Assembly (NCBI GenBank): GCA_016716635.1
Contig: JADJVZ010000014.1
Span: 186,001 to 250,000 of the forward strand
Origin: Micropruina sp.
GTDB lineage: Bacteria > Actinomycetota > Actinomycetes > Propionibacteriales > Propionibacteriaceae
DNA length: 64,000 nt
Direction: 5' to 3'
Part shown: positions 8,711 through 17,373 of the stretch, piece after piece
Position numbering within the stretch: the first letter of the stretch is position 1
Layout: each line of letters opens with the position of its first letter
Notes under the pieces: model-generated
Seen by the model: only the letters and a program-made list of their open reading frames with translations
What the model was told of the DNA's origin: nothing
The model's database searches: none
Position numbers and translations under genes: made by a program

Positions 8711-9087
8711 GCGCCCTTGTAGGCGGTCACTTCAATCTCAATCTTCATGGCCGGATCGGCGAGACCGCAGACCTGCATGGTCGCGGCCGGACGAATGTCG
8801 CCGAAGGCCGCCCGTAAGGCTGGCCAGCAGGCTTCGAAGTCGTCCGGGTTGGGCAGGAGATAGCGGACGCGCACCACGTCGGCGAGGGAGGCGTCCGCCT
8901 GCAGCAGCGCCGCCTCGATGTTGGACAGCGCTTGCGCTGCCTGCAGGGCGACGTCCGAGCTGATGGTCATCGTGGCGTAGTCGTAGCCGGTCGTCCCGGA
9001 GACCCAGACCCACGGCCCCTCGGCGACCGCGCGGGAGTAGCCGATGGCGGCCTCAAACGAGGACCCTTGCGAGATCAATTGGCGCAT
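8701..9087 (-). CDS. RidA/YjgF family protein
   Basis: 128 aa. The sequence SRAVAEGPWVWVSGTTGYD, the central QAAQALSNIEAALLQADASLADVVRVRYL and the C-terminal PAATMQVCGLADPAMKIEIEVTAY fit the RidA-like group. The arginine used by true imine/enamine deaminases (usually in RxxxxVxxLP) is not obvious, since PAATMQV replaces the usual PARTxxxV. It may therefore be a Rid paralogue of other activity. The ATG at 9087 gives the usual length. It is convergent with the kinase gene. Confidence 0.88.
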   Translation of the reverse strand: MRQLISQGSSFEAAIGYSRAVAEGPWVWVSGTTGYDYATMTISSDVALQAAQALSNIEAALLQADASLADVVRVRYLLPNPDDFEACWPALRAAFGDIRPAATMQVCGLADPAMKIEIEVTAYKGAQA

Positions 9088-9195
9088 GAGGCAAGCCTGC
9101 CACGGGTGGCTTCCGCTCAGTAACTGCGCCTGGGAGCAGCCTCCCGTGGGCCTCACTTGAACCGTATTTCACGATCCAATTACCCCTCTGACGAC

Positions 9196-9217
9196 GTTTG
9201 AACACAGACGGTCAAAC
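9196..9217. promoter_or_regulatory. Inverted repeat GTTTGA-N10-TCAAAC
   Basis: The arm GGTCAAAC resembles the half-site GGTCAACG of the palindrome at the start of the LacI-type gene (13511-13533). It is a candidate operator for that regulator, about 200 bp upstream of the EIIA start. Inferred. Confidence 0.3.
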
Positions 9218-9363
9218 CGGTCATGTCGGCCTGCAAGAATTTCCTTGTCTCAACTTTGCCCAATCGATTGCCCACAATGCACTCCCAGGAGTACGTTGGG
9301 GCCAATCGAGTACCTGGCTAACACTCGCTGCCCCCCATTTGCCCTTAGATAAACCCAAGTCGC

Positions 9364-9383
9364 TCACGCCTGCGTTCGCGTGA
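9364..9383. promoter_or_regulatory. Inverted repeat TCACGC-N8-GCGTGA before the EIIA gene
   Basis: Perfect 6-bp arms ending 29 bp before the EIIA ATG, just ahead of the GAAGGGAG ribosome-binding site. The position suits a repressor site overlapping the transcription start. A CRP-like or LacI-type protein could bind; which one is not shown. Confidence 0.35.
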
Positions 9384-9412
9384 CACTTTGACGCACCCTT
9401 GAAGGGAGCCCC

Positions 9413-9862
9413 ATGCCCCCAATCGCACTGATCGTCGCCGCCCACGGGAATTTGGCGCCAGCTTTACTGGAATCCGCGGCAATGATCGCCGGCACCATCG
9501 AAAAGGCGGCCGCCATCACGTTCGCGCCGTCCGAGGGACCCGACGACCTCCTGGCCAAATACGAGGAGGCCGTGAACCAGCTCGGCGAGACCGACGTCTT
9601 GTTCCTCGTCGACCTGTTCGGCGGCAGTCCCTACAACGCAGCCGCTCGGTTCGTCGCCCCGCGCGGCTCTGCTGACATCCTCACGGGCGTGAACCTGCCG
9701 ATCCTGATCGAGGTTCTCGCCCGACGTCAGCGCTCCGGGGTGACCCTCACAAAGCTGGTCAAGGCAGGACAACTTGCCGGCCAGGCGAGCGTGCGGGTGT
9801 TCTCCGAAAGTTACACACCAACAACAACAACCACCTCAAGTGAAGAAGGGGATGAACTCTGA
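9413..9862 (+). CDS. PTS mannose/fructose-family EIIA component
   Basis: 149 aa cytoplasmic phosphocarrier. H11 in IALIVAAHGNLA is the expected HPr-phosphorylated histidine, and the motif VLFLVDLFGGSPYNAAA is typical of mannose-family EIIA (ManX/LevD). The last 20 residues are a Ser/Thr-rich tail (TPTTTTTSSEEGDEL) outside the fold. A GAAGGGAG site precedes the ATG. The stop overlaps the EIIB start (TGATG). With the next three genes it makes a complete four-part transporter. Confidence 0.95.
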   Translation: MPPIALIVAAHGNLAPALLESAAMIAGTIEKAAAITFAPSEGPDDLLAKYEEAVNQLGETDVLFLVDLFGGSPYNAAARFVAPRGSADILTGVNLPILIEVLARRQRSGVTLTKLVKAGQLAGQASVRVFSESYTPTTTTTSSEEGDEL

Positions 9863-10350
9863 TGGAAATCAAACTGATGCGGGTCGACTCGCGGCTGGTC
9901 CACGGCCAGGTCGCCAATAACTGGGCGGGCACCCTCGGTGCCGAATCAATCCTGGCCGTATCCGACGGCGCGGCCGAGGACGAATTGCGCAAAACGCTGC
10001 TGCTCCAGACGGGCGGCGCCGTGAAAGTGCATGTGCTCTCGGTCGACAAGGCAGCGCGCGTCTACAAAAACGAGAAGTACGCCACCATGAAAGCGATCAT
10101 CGTCGTCGAGACCCCCGCCGATGTCGTCCGTCTCCTCGACGCGGGTATCGAGGTGAAGGAAGTCAATATCGGCGGCATGACCTTTAAGCAGGGCACGAGC
10201 CAGCTCTCACAGGCGGTCTTCGCTTCCCCCGAGGACGTCGCTGCCTTCAAAGAGCTCAACGCTCGCGGCATTACCCAATACGTCCAGATGGTGCCTAGCA
10301 CTGGCCGCGACGACCTGATGACCGTCCTGAAGTCCAAGGGCCTCGCCTAA
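9862..10350 (+). CDS. PTS mannose/fructose-family EIIB component
   Basis: 162 aa. The N-terminus MEIKLMRVDSRLVHGQVANN carries H14, the phosphorylated histidine of this family. It passes the phosphate from EIIA to the incoming sugar. Translation is coupled to EIIA by the TGATG overlap. The sugar is inferred as fructose from the linked GH32 enzyme; ManXYZ-type systems also take mannose, glucosamine or sorbose. Confidence 0.95.
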   Translation: MEIKLMRVDSRLVHGQVANNWAGTLGAESILAVSDGAAEDELRKTLLLQTGGAVKVHVLSVDKAARVYKNEKYATMKAIIVVETPADVVRLLDAGIEVKEVNIGGMTFKQGTSQLSQAVFASPEDVAAFKELNARGITQYVQMVPSTGRDDLMTVLKSKGLA

Positions 10351-10412
10351 CCCCTTCGCCGACCCCAACCCCTGGCACGTCGGCCAAACCCCTTAAAGCA
10401 AGGAGGAACCCC

Positions 10413-11240
10413 ATGCAGATCAACGCTGTCCAGTTGATCCTCGTCGTCCTCGTGGCATTCATTGCCGGACTGGCGAGCGTCCTGGACGAACGACAATTCC
10501 ACCGACCTCTGGTCGCCTGCACCCTCGTCGGGCTGGTCCTCGGCGACATGACCACCGGAATCGAAGTAGGTGGAGCCCTGGAGCTGTTGGCACTCGGGTG
10601 GATGAACGTCGGCGCCGCGATGGCCCCAGATGCCGCCTTGGCATCCACCATCTCGACCGTCATCGTCATCGCCGGCAAGCAGAGCCCCCAAGAGGCTATT
10701 GCGGTCGCCGTCCCGCTTGCCGTCGCCGGTCAGGCCTTGACGATCATCGTCCGGACCATTGCGGTGTTCTTCCAACACCAAGCCGACAACTTCGCCAAAC
10801 ATGCCAATTTCAGAGGCATCGAGGCCATGCACCTGTCAGCGTTGGCCTTGCAGGGCCTGCGCGTGGCGATTCCGACGGGCATCGTGGCCGCCCTCGCATC
10901 CGGGAATCTGGTCAAGGACGCCCTGAGCGCGATCCCAACGGTGGTCACGGACGGTCTTCACATCGCCGGTGGCTTCATCGTGGTCGTCGGATACGCGATG
11001 GTCATCAACATGATGAAGGCGCGCATCCTCATGCCGTTCTTCTTCCTTGGTTTCATCATCTCTACCTTCATGACGACGCTCGGCACCGGCATCACCCTCG
11101 TCGCCCTCGGCATCGTCGGCACCTGCCTCGCGGTGGTCTACGTGCAACTCAATCCGGAATTCCAAGCCAAACCGCCACAGCCAGCCATGGCTGGGGCGCC
11201 AGCTGGATCGTCCGGCGACCTCGACGACGAACTTGACTGA
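10413..11240 (+). CDS. PTS mannose/fructose-family EIIC component
   Basis: 275 aa membrane protein with about eight hydrophobic segments. It starts MQINAVQLILVVLVAFIAGL and contains the signature GDMTTGIEVGGALELLALGWMNVGA, typical of ManY/LevF. The C-terminus is a hydrophilic tail (residues 245-275). A strong AAGGAGG site precedes the ATG. It forms the translocation channel with EIID. Confidence 0.95.
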   Translation: MQINAVQLILVVLVAFIAGLASVLDERQFHRPLVACTLVGLVLGDMTTGIEVGGALELLALGWMNVGAAMAPDAALASTISTVIVIAGKQSPQEAIAVAVPLAVAGQALTIIVRTIAVFFQHQADNFAKHANFRGIEAMHLSALALQGLRVAIPTGIVAALASGNLVKDALSAIPTVVTDGLHIAGGFIVVVGYAMVINMMKARILMPFFFLGFIISTFMTTLGTGITLVALGIVGTCLAVVYVQLNPEFQAKPPQPAMAGAPAGSSGDLDDELD

Positions 11241-11258
11241 ACGAGAAGGGAACCTGAC

Positions 11259-12113
11259 ATGACTGACACAACCACGGCCACGGCCACGGCCACCAAGGCG
11301 CTGACCAAAGGCGACATCCGAAATATCTACTGGCGCTCCACCACGCTGCTCGGCTCGTTCAACTTCGAACGCATGCAAGCGATGGGGTTCTGCGTCACCA
11401 TGATCCCCGCCATCAAGCGGTTTTACCCCAACAAGGACGATCAAGCCGCAGCGCTGGAGCGTCACCTGGAGTTCTTCAACACCCAGCCCTGGGTGGCGTC
11501 CACTGTGGTCGGCATCACAGCCGCCATGGAGGAGGAACGCGCCCGAGGCGAGAGCATCGACGATGCCACGATCACCAACGTCAAGATCGGCCTGATGGGG
11601 CCCCTTGCTGGCGTCGGGGATCCGATCTTCTGGGGTACCGCCCGACCGGTACTCGCGGCGTTGGGTGCCTCGCTGGCTCTCACTGGTTCGATCGTGGGCC
11701 CGCTGATCTTCTTCGTAGGGATCAACCTCATCCGCATCCTGACCCGCAAGTACACCTTCGCCCTCGGCTACGACCGCGGCACAGCCATCGTTCGCGAGGC
11801 GGGCGGCGGCCAGCTCAAGAAGATCACGCAGATCGCGTCGATCTTGGGCCTGTTCGTGATGGGCGCGCTGGTGTCGAAGTGGACGTCGATCAAGTTCCCT
11901 GGCGTGGTCTCGACCATCACGGCGGCGGACGGAACCAAGACGGTGACGACGGTCCAGTCGATCTTTGACTCGCTGCTGCCTGGCTTGGCGGCCCTGGGGC
12001 TGACCTTCTTGTGCATGGAACTGCTCCGGCGGAAGGTCGACGCGCTGTGGATCATCCTCGGGATGTTCGCCCTGGGCATCTTGGGCGCATGGACCGGCTG
12101 GCTCGGCCTATAA
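11259..12113 (+). CDS. PTS mannose/fructose-family EIID component
   Basis: 284 aa. The N-terminal part has the family features LTKGDIRNIYWRSTTLLGSFNFERMQAMGF and GLMGPLAGVGDPIFWGT; the C-terminal third has two to three helices. EIID occurs only in mannose-family PTS and pairs with EIIC. It is followed by a strong hairpin (12129-12160), which may lower expression of the downstream HAD and membrane genes relative to the transporter. Confidence 0.95.
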   Translation: MTDTTTATATATKALTKGDIRNIYWRSTTLLGSFNFERMQAMGFCVTMIPAIKRFYPNKDDQAAALERHLEFFNTQPWVASTVVGITAAMEEERARGESIDDATITNVKIGLMGPLAGVGDPIFWGTARPVLAALGASLALTGSIVGPLIFFVGINLIRILTRKYTFALGYDRGTAIVREAGGGQLKKITQIASILGLFVMGALVSKWTSIKFPGVVSTITAADGTKTVTTVQSIFDSLLPGLAALGLTFLCMELLRRKVDALWIILGMFALGILGAWTGWLGL

Positions 12114-12128
12114 AACCCACCCCCGACG

Positions 12129-12160
12129 CGGTGAGGTCGCCAAGCACAGCGACCTCACCG
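12129..12160 (+). terminator. Hairpin between EIID and the HAD gene
   Basis: CGGTGAGGTCGC (12129-12140) and GCGACCTCACCG (12149-12160) form a perfect 12-bp stem with an 8-nt loop, followed by a pyrimidine-rich run. It may be a partial terminator or an mRNA-stabilising processing hairpin within the operon. Confidence 0.6.
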
Positions 12161-12222
12161 TGCGTCTCTCTCCCCCCACGTCGCACGGCCCGCCTTCAGG
12201 CGACATTCCCCGAGGAGTCCCC

Positions 12223-13008
12223 ATGACCGCCCTGCTCTCCCTCGACCTGGACGGCACCGCCGTTTTCGACAGGATGGTTTCGGCACGGGACAAGAAGGCG
12301 CTGGACCGCTGGCGCAACCACGGCAACCTGCTGGCCATCAACACGGGGAAGTCGATCTTCGCCACCGACTCGGTCCTGGCTCCCAGCAGCGTGACCTTCG
12401 ACTACTGCATCTGCTTCACCGGCGCCGTCGTCACCGACGCCCACTTTCGACCATTCCAGGTGCACTACATCCCGCCGGAGCTAGTCGCCGCCGTCGTCGC
12501 CGACCTGGCTACTGAACTGGTCAACATCTACGCCACCACGCTCGATAACGACTGGTCGCTGGTCACGAACATCGACCGGCCATCCACCATCTTGTCGCTG
12601 TTCACCCGCATGGAGCTCTCCGCCATTCAGGACCACGAGTTCATCGGAGTGCCCATCCTGGCCCTGGACAACACGCTCCGCGACTCCCTTGCACAGCGGC
12701 TCACCGACCGCTGGCACGACGTGGCCGACTGTCACCGAAACCAGGAATTCCTTGATCTGGTGCCGGTAGGTTGCAACAAAGGCACCGGGTTGCGGGATCT
12801 GTTGTCGGGCCCCCTTGCCGATCGGAACCTCGACGTGTGGAGCATTGGCGACTCGTGGAATGACATCGAGATGCACCAGGTGGCCGATCATGCCATCTGC
12901 CTACCCTGGTCACCCCCAGAAGTCGCGGCGGTCTGCGAGCGCACCGTCGACAGTGTCGCTGACCTCATCGACTCCATCCTTGGAAAGGACCCCTCATGGG
13001 ACGCGTAG
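12223..13008 (+). CDS. HAD-superfamily hydrolase (IIB/sucrose-phosphatase-like)
   Basis: 261 aa. Motif I is LSLDLDGTAVF with D8 and D10; motif IV is GDSWNDIEMHQVADHAICL; a cap region (about 80-170) lies between. This fits the HAD-IIB group (Cof, sucrose-6-phosphate phosphatase). Its place between the PTS and the LacI gene suggests it handles a sugar phosphate produced on uptake, but the substrate is unknown. The ATG at 12223 starts the fold directly; an earlier in-frame start at 12160 lies within the hairpin. Its 3' end overlaps the next gene by 13 bp. Confidence 0.85.
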   Translation: MTALLSLDLDGTAVFDRMVSARDKKALDRWRNHGNLLAINTGKSIFATDSVLAPSSVTFDYCICFTGAVVTDAHFRPFQVHYIPPELVAAVVADLATELVNIYATTLDNDWSLVTNIDRPSTILSLFTRMELSAIQDHEFIGVPILALDNTLRDSLAQRLTDRWHDVADCHRNQEFLDLVPVGCNKGTGLRDLLSGPLADRNLDVWSIGDSWNDIEMHQVADHAICLPWSPPEVAAVCERTVDSVADLIDSILGKDPSWDA

Positions 13009-13436
13009 CCGACTGGCTCAACGGGGGCGACCCCGACGGACCCGCGAAGGTCAAAGCGTGGCTGACCGGGAACGACGGACGGCCCGAGGGTTACACCTAC
13101 TCCGTGTCGATCCTCGTCACCGGGCTCATGGTGGTGGCCATCGTGGTGTACCAGTTCACGAATGGGTACGGATCGATCATCGCCCTGGTGGTCGCATTGT
13201 TGGCCATGGTGGGTCGACACCTCCTTGAGGCGCAAAGTCGCCGCGACTTCGCCGCCCTGCATGAAGCACAAAGCCAGTTCGGGCGTACCCGAAACCAGGA
13301 CTACGTCCGCTATATCCGGCTGCGTGGGGAGAGCATGTTGCGGGACAACCGCGCCCTGCGGCCCCAGTCGCGTGCCCAGATCCGCGGACTCCTGGAATGG
13401 GCAGAACAGCGCGAGAAGAAGGTCAGTGGCGCATGA
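12996..13436 (+). CDS. Small membrane protein of unknown function
   Basis: 146 aa. A short hydrophilic N-terminus (residues 1-32) precedes two adjacent membrane helices (about 35-52 and 58-72). A charged cytoplasmic tail follows, rich in Arg and Gln (LLEAQSRRDFAALHEAQSQ). I do not recognise a family. It overlaps the HAD gene by 13 bp with an AAAGGAC site before its ATG, so it is part of the fructan operon; no catalytic motif is visible. Confidence 0.7.
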   Translation: MGRVADWLNGGDPDGPAKVKAWLTGNDGRPEGYTYSVSILVTGLMVVAIVVYQFTNGYGSIIALVVALLAMVGRHLLEAQSRRDFAALHEAQSQFGRTRNQDYVRYIRLRGESMLRDNRALRPQSRAQIRGLLEWAEQREKKVSGA

Positions 13437-13510
13437 TGGTTTCGAGCCTCACATTGAGCCGCGAATCACCGTCAGGGGTTGCCATGTCCGTTCGCCCATC
13501 ACGTCCGAAT

Positions 13511-13533
13511 CGTTGACCATGAATCGGTCAACG
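13511..13533. promoter_or_regulatory. Palindrome at the 5' end of the LacI-type gene
   Basis: CGTTGACC (13511-13518) and GGTCAACG (13526-13533) are perfect arms around ATGAATC. The spacer contains one candidate start codon of the regulator (13519). It looks like an autoregulatory operator; if so the true start is probably the later ATG at 13567. A 10-codon reading frame (13484-13516) preceded by CAGGGG ends inside the left arm. Confidence 0.5.
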
Positions 13534-14577
13534 CAGCCCACTGCGCCACCCCCGCGAGGGGTCTCGATGGCGGAAGTTGCCATGCGCGCTGGCGTGTCAG
13601 TGACCACTGTTTCTCACGTGCTCAACGACGTGCCCGGTAAGCGGATCCGACCAGCCACCCGAGCACGGGTGCGCAAGGCCGCCGCCGAACTGGGCTACGT
13701 GATCAACGGAGTGGCGCGCAGCCTTCGGACGCGTCGCTCTCACACCCTCGCCCTCGTGGGCGACGCGGTGGCCCTCACACCGCATGCGGTGAAAATCGTT
13801 CTAGGGGCCCACGAAGCGGCAGCCGCGTTGGGCTGGTTGCTCCTTCACACCGACACAGGTGACGACCCGAACGTCGAACTCGCCCAGATTCAAGCGTTGC
13901 AACAGCGCCAGGTTGACGGGTTCCTTTACACCCGCCTTTGGGCGCACCAGGTCACGATCCCCGCCGCACTGGACGGTCTACCGACCGTGCTGGTGGACGC
14001 CACCAGCACGGATCCGACGATCTCCTCGGTGGTGCCGGACGACTTCGGCGGGGGGCAGACGGCAACTCGAGAACTTGTCAGCCATGGTCACCGTCGCATC
14101 GCGTTCATCAATAACGCCGAGGACATCCCCGCGTCCCACCTGCGGCTAGCCGGCTACCGGTCGGTGCTGGAAGAAGCGGGCATCATTTACCGCAACGACC
14201 ACGTCATCGCCGCCTTCCCCGACGCCAAAGGTGGCCGAGAGGCCGCCAGGACGCTGCTCGACCTGGCGGATCCACCGACGGCGATCTTCTGCTTCAGCGA
14301 CCGCATGACGATGGGCGTCTACCAGGCCGCCCACGAGTTCGGGCTCCGGATCCCGGACGATCTGTCGATCATCGGGTACGACGATCAAGACCCCATCCCC
14401 GAGGGGCTCTTCCCCGGGCTCACCACGGTGGCTTTGCCGCACTACGAGATGGGAGCGTGGGGGGTTCACACCCTGATCCGCCAGATCGAAAATCCCCACG
14501 AGGTCACGCCCACGCAGGTGTCGATCCCTTGCCCGATCGTGCGAAGGGGGTCCATCGCTGCTCCACCCACCAAGTGA
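13519..14577 (+). CDS. LacI-family transcriptional regulator of the fructan locus
   Basis: 352 aa from 13519, or 336 aa from the ATG at 13567, which has a GAGGGG site and no palindrome over its start. The N-terminal LacI HTH reads MAEVAMRAGVSVTTVSHVLN; the hinge is RKAAAELGYVINGVARSLRT. A periplasmic-binding-protein-like effector domain follows (HTLALVGDAV... GHRRIAFI... TAIFCFSDRMTMGVYQAA... DLSIIGYDDQ). It sits between the PTS operon and the GH32 gene and probably represses both until a fructose-derived signal is present. Cognate sites are proposed at 13511-13533 and 9196-9217. Confidence 0.9.
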   Translation: MNRSTQPTAPPPRGVSMAEVAMRAGVSVTTVSHVLNDVPGKRIRPATRARVRKAAAELGYVINGVARSLRTRRSHTLALVGDAVALTPHAVKIVLGAHEAAAALGWLLLHTDTGDDPNVELAQIQALQQRQVDGFLYTRLWAHQVTIPAALDGLPTVLVDATSTDPTISSVVPDDFGGGQTATRELVSHGHRRIAFINNAEDIPASHLRLAGYRSVLEEAGIIYRNDHVIAAFPDAKGGREAARTLLDLADPPTAIFCFSDRMTMGVYQAAHEFGLRIPDDLSIIGYDDQDPIPEGLFPGLTTVALPHYEMGAWGVHTLIRQIENPHEVTPTQVSIPCPIVRRGSIAAPPTK

Positions 14578-14763
14578 CCGATCCACTGTTTCTCGCTAAC
14601 CGCCCCATTTCGGGTCTTTGAGCCGCCCGGCAGCACCCCACCCGGGCTTTCCCCGGCTCCCCCACGGCCATGCCGATCTCCCTTGTCCGCTTCGCACGAC
14701 GTCGCGCCGACGCGCTGTGGTGCGCCCTTTACCCCCCCTTTCACCCCCTGAAGGAGTTTCACC

Positions 14764-17358
14764 ATGTCTCACCCGACCACCAGATTCGTCCGCGCACCCC
14801 ATCGAAAGCGGGCACGAAAGGCGCCTGTCGCGGCCCTCTTGGTGGCAGCCCTTGGCGTCTCCGCGTCGCTGGCGCTGTCCCCCACCCAAGCAACCGCGGC
14901 TGGTGAGATTCCTGCCGCCTACGCCCAGACGTACCGTCCGCAGTTGAGCTTCTCCCCCGCCAAGAACTGGATGAACGACCCGAATGGGCTGGTCTTCTAT
15001 GAAGGCCGGTACCACTTGTTCTTCCAATACAACCCGCTGGGCAATACCTGGGGAAACATGTCCTGGGGACATGCCGTCAGCCCTGACCTCGTCCATTGGC
15101 AGGAACTTCCGGTGGCCATCCCCTTCGACGCCAACGAAGGGGTGTTCTCGGGCAGCGCCGTCGTCGACAAGGGCAACACGAGCGGCTTCGGCACGGCCGA
15201 CCATCCGGCGCTTGTGGCTTTGTACACCAGCGCCAAGCCCGGCAGCCAGTCTCAGTCACTGGCCTACAGCACCGATGGCGGCCTGACGTTCACCAAGTAC
15301 GGCACCGTTCTGGACATCGGCTCGTCCGAGTTTCGCGACCCGAAAGTGTTCTGGTACGCACCCGCCAAACAGTGGCGCATGGTGGCGGTCCAGGCCACCG
15401 ACCACAAGGTCAGCATCTACAGCTCCCCCAACCTCAAGGATTGGACGCACCTCAGCAACTTCGGCCCCGCCGGGGCGGTCAGTGGGGTTTGGGAATGCCC
15501 CGACCTCTTCCCGCTCGCCGTCGACGGCGACCCGAAGAACGTGAAGTGGGTGATGGTCGTCAACCTCAACCCGGGCGGCATCGCCGGCGGATCCGGCGGC
15601 CAATACTTCATCGGCACCTTCGACGGAACCACGTTCACCTCCGACGATCCAGCCACCTACACGCCCCCCAGCGGGACCGTCCTGGAGGACTTTGAATCGG
15701 CGTCCTTCGCCCCGTGGACAACGCTGGGCACCGCCTTCGGGAACGCACCGACGGCTGGCAACGCCCCCGGGCAGGGCGGCGTGAGCGGCTACCTCGGGAA
15801 CATGCTGGCGAACAGCTTCAACGGCGGCGACGGCCCCATAGGCACTCTCCGCTCGCCTTCCTTCATCATCGACAGCCCTTACCTCAACTTCCTCGTCGGC
15901 GGCGGCAATCACCCGCACCTGGCCGGAGCCACGCTGGATCCCACACCACCCCCTGGTCCGGTGTTCGCCGACTTCGAGGGCACTACCTGGGGTGCAGGTT
16001 GGACGGCCACTGGTGACTTCGCCAGTGTCGGCCCCGCCGCCGGAACCTTGTGTGACCAGCAGCCAATCACCGGCTACCTCGGGAACCAACTCGTCAACAC
16101 CTACTTCGACTGTGACCGTTCAACGGGAACGATCACCTCACCCACGTTCGTGATCAGCAGCGCCTACATCGACCTGCTTGTCGGCGGCGGCAACCACCCG
16201 TACACGGCCAACCCGGCGCCGGGCTCCGAGCCCACCGCCGTTAATCTGCTCGTCGATGGAAAGGTCGTCGCCTCGGCCACCGGGTCGGACAGTGAGGCCA
16301 TGAACTGGGTCGCCTGGGACACGTCGGCCCTTCAGGGCAGGCAGGCCCAGATCCAGATCGTTGACGCCAACCCTGGCGGCTGGGGGCACATCGACGTCGA
16401 TCACATCGTGTTCTCCTCCGAGGCCGCGGTGCCCGTGTCGACAGAGACGTCCGTCAACCTCCTCGTCGACGGCGTGGTCGTCCGGAGCACCACCGGTCCC
16501 AACAACGAGCATCTCGACTGGGCCAACTGGGACCTGCGCGACCTGCAGGGCAAACAGGCCTCCATCGAGCTGATCGACAACAACACTGGCGGCTGGGGAC
16601 ACATCTTGGCCGACCAGTTCACCTTTGCCGACAAGCCCGCCCTGTCGGCGAACGAACGCGCCCACTGGCTCGACTACGGTCGCGATTTCTATGCGGGTGT
16701 CACCTTCAACGACACGCCGGCCGAGAAGCGGATCATGGTCGCTTGGATGAACAACTGGCAGTACGCCGGTCGCATCCCGACCGATCCGTGGCGCAGCGCC
16801 ATGAGCGTGCCCCGGGAGCTGACCTTGCAGGAGATCGATGGCAGGACCGAGCTGACCGCCCGGCCCCTCATTCAGCTCAACTCGCTGCGGGGCGGAAGCC
16901 TCCTTCAGGACTCGAAGATCAAGCTCATGGATGGCACCAAAGCCCTTGGCGAGGGCGTCCGCGGGGACACCGTCGCTATCGAGGCCACCTTCAAGCTTGG
17001 GGATGCCCAGAAACTGGGCTTCAACGTGCGGGTCGGCAACGGGCAACGCACCACCATCGGCTACGACGTGGCACGTGGCGGTCTCTATGTTGACCGGACA
17101 GCATCCGGTGACGTCGCATTCGACAGCACCTTCCCCAGCATCGAGTTCGCACCTCTCACGGCCAAGGACGGCGTCGTCAGCCTGACCATCCTCGTCGACC
17201 GGTCTTCGGTAGCGGTCTTCGGGTCGCAGGGTGAACGAACCATCACCGACCAGATCTTCCCTGACCCGGACAGCCAAGGGATCGAGGTCTTCGCCACTGG
17301 AGGCCAGGCCGAGCTCACCAAGGTTTCCATCTGGAAGCTGAAGTCCGCCTGGAGGTGA
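14764..17358 (+). CDS. Secreted GH32 fructan hydrolase (levanase/inulinase-like) with nested insert
   Basis: 864 aa. The Arg-rich n-region and hydrophobic stretch (21-40) ending near ATAA at 43-46 form a signal peptide. The GH32 propeller has nucleophile D72 (WMNDPNG), D192 (RDP) and acid/base E244 (WECPD). The propeller is interrupted after FTSDDPATY (about 299) and resumes at HWLDYGRDFYAG (634). The insert is made of jelly-roll-like modules (see separate entry). The C-terminal GH32 sandwich spans about 690-864. There is no LPXTG or anchor, so it is likely released. It starts after a GAAGGAG site. It would release fructose for the upstream PTS. Whether it acts on levan, inulin or sucrose is not visible. 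Confidence 0.93.
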   Translation: MSHPTTRFVRAPHRKRARKAPVAALLVAALGVSASLALSPTQATAAGEIPAAYAQTYRPQLSFSPAKNWMNDPNGLVFYEGRYHLFFQYNPLGNTWGNMSWGHAVSPDLVHWQELPVAIPFDANEGVFSGSAVVDKGNTSGFGTADHPALVALYTSAKPGSQSQSLAYSTDGGLTFTKYGTVLDIGSSEFRDPKVFWYAPAKQWRMVAVQATDHKVSIYSSPNLKDWTHLSNFGPAGAVSGVWECPDLFPLAVDGDPKNVKWVMVVNLNPGGIAGGSGGQYFIGTFDGTTFTSDDPATYTPPSGTVLEDFESASFAPWTTLGTAFGNAPTAGNAPGQGGVSGYLGNMLANSFNGGDGPIGTLRSPSFIIDSPYLNFLVGGGNHPHLAGATLDPTPPPGPVFADFEGTTWGAGWTATGDFASVGPAAGTLCDQQPITGYLGNQLVNTYFDCDRSTGTITSPTFVISSAYIDLLVGGGNHPYTANPAPGSEPTAVNLLVDGKVVASATGSDSEAMNWVAWDTSALQGRQAQIQIVDANPGGWGHIDVDHIVFSSEAAVPVSTETSVNLLVDGVVVRSTTGPNNEHLDWANWDLRDLQGKQASIELIDNNTGGWGHILADQFTFADKPALSANERAHWLDYGRDFYAGVTFNDTPAEKRIMVAWMNNWQYAGRIPTDPWRSAMSVPRELTLQEIDGRTELTARPLIQLNSLRGGSLLQDSKIKLMDGTKALGEGVRGDTVAIEATFKLGDAQKLGFNVRVGNGQRTTIGYDVARGGLYVDRTASGDVAFDSTFPSIEFAPLTAKDGVVSLTILVDRSSVAVFGSQGERTITDQIFPDPDSQGIEVFATGGQAELTKVSIWKLKSAWR
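15676..16632 (+). repeat. Nested duplicate module inside the GH32 gene
   Basis: The insert holds two copies of one module, one split by the other. Residues 305-384 (starting TVLEDFE, ending VGGGNHP) are the N-half of copy one. Residues 399-552 (VFADFE... VGGGNHP... VNLLVDGKVV... GGWGHIDVDH) are a complete copy two. Residues 562-623 (TSVNLLVDGVVV... GGWGHILADQ) are the C-half of copy one. The split is immediately after the shared GGGNHP motif. Confidence 0.8.
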
Positions 17359-17373
17359 TGCCAGGGCAAACCC

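Larger units (their letters stand above)
9088..9412. other. Intergenic control region of the fructan PTS operon
   Basis: 325 bp between the divergently oriented ridA-like and PTS genes, AT-richer than its surroundings. It holds two inverted repeats (9196-9217 and 9364-9383) and a possible -10 (TAGATA at 9346-9351). No small gene is evident. Confidence 0.5.

Noticed and set aside
13162..13518. 5' extension of the LacI frame overlapping the small membrane gene
   Set aside because: The extension is the shadow of the membrane protein; LacI HTH begins only after 13560.
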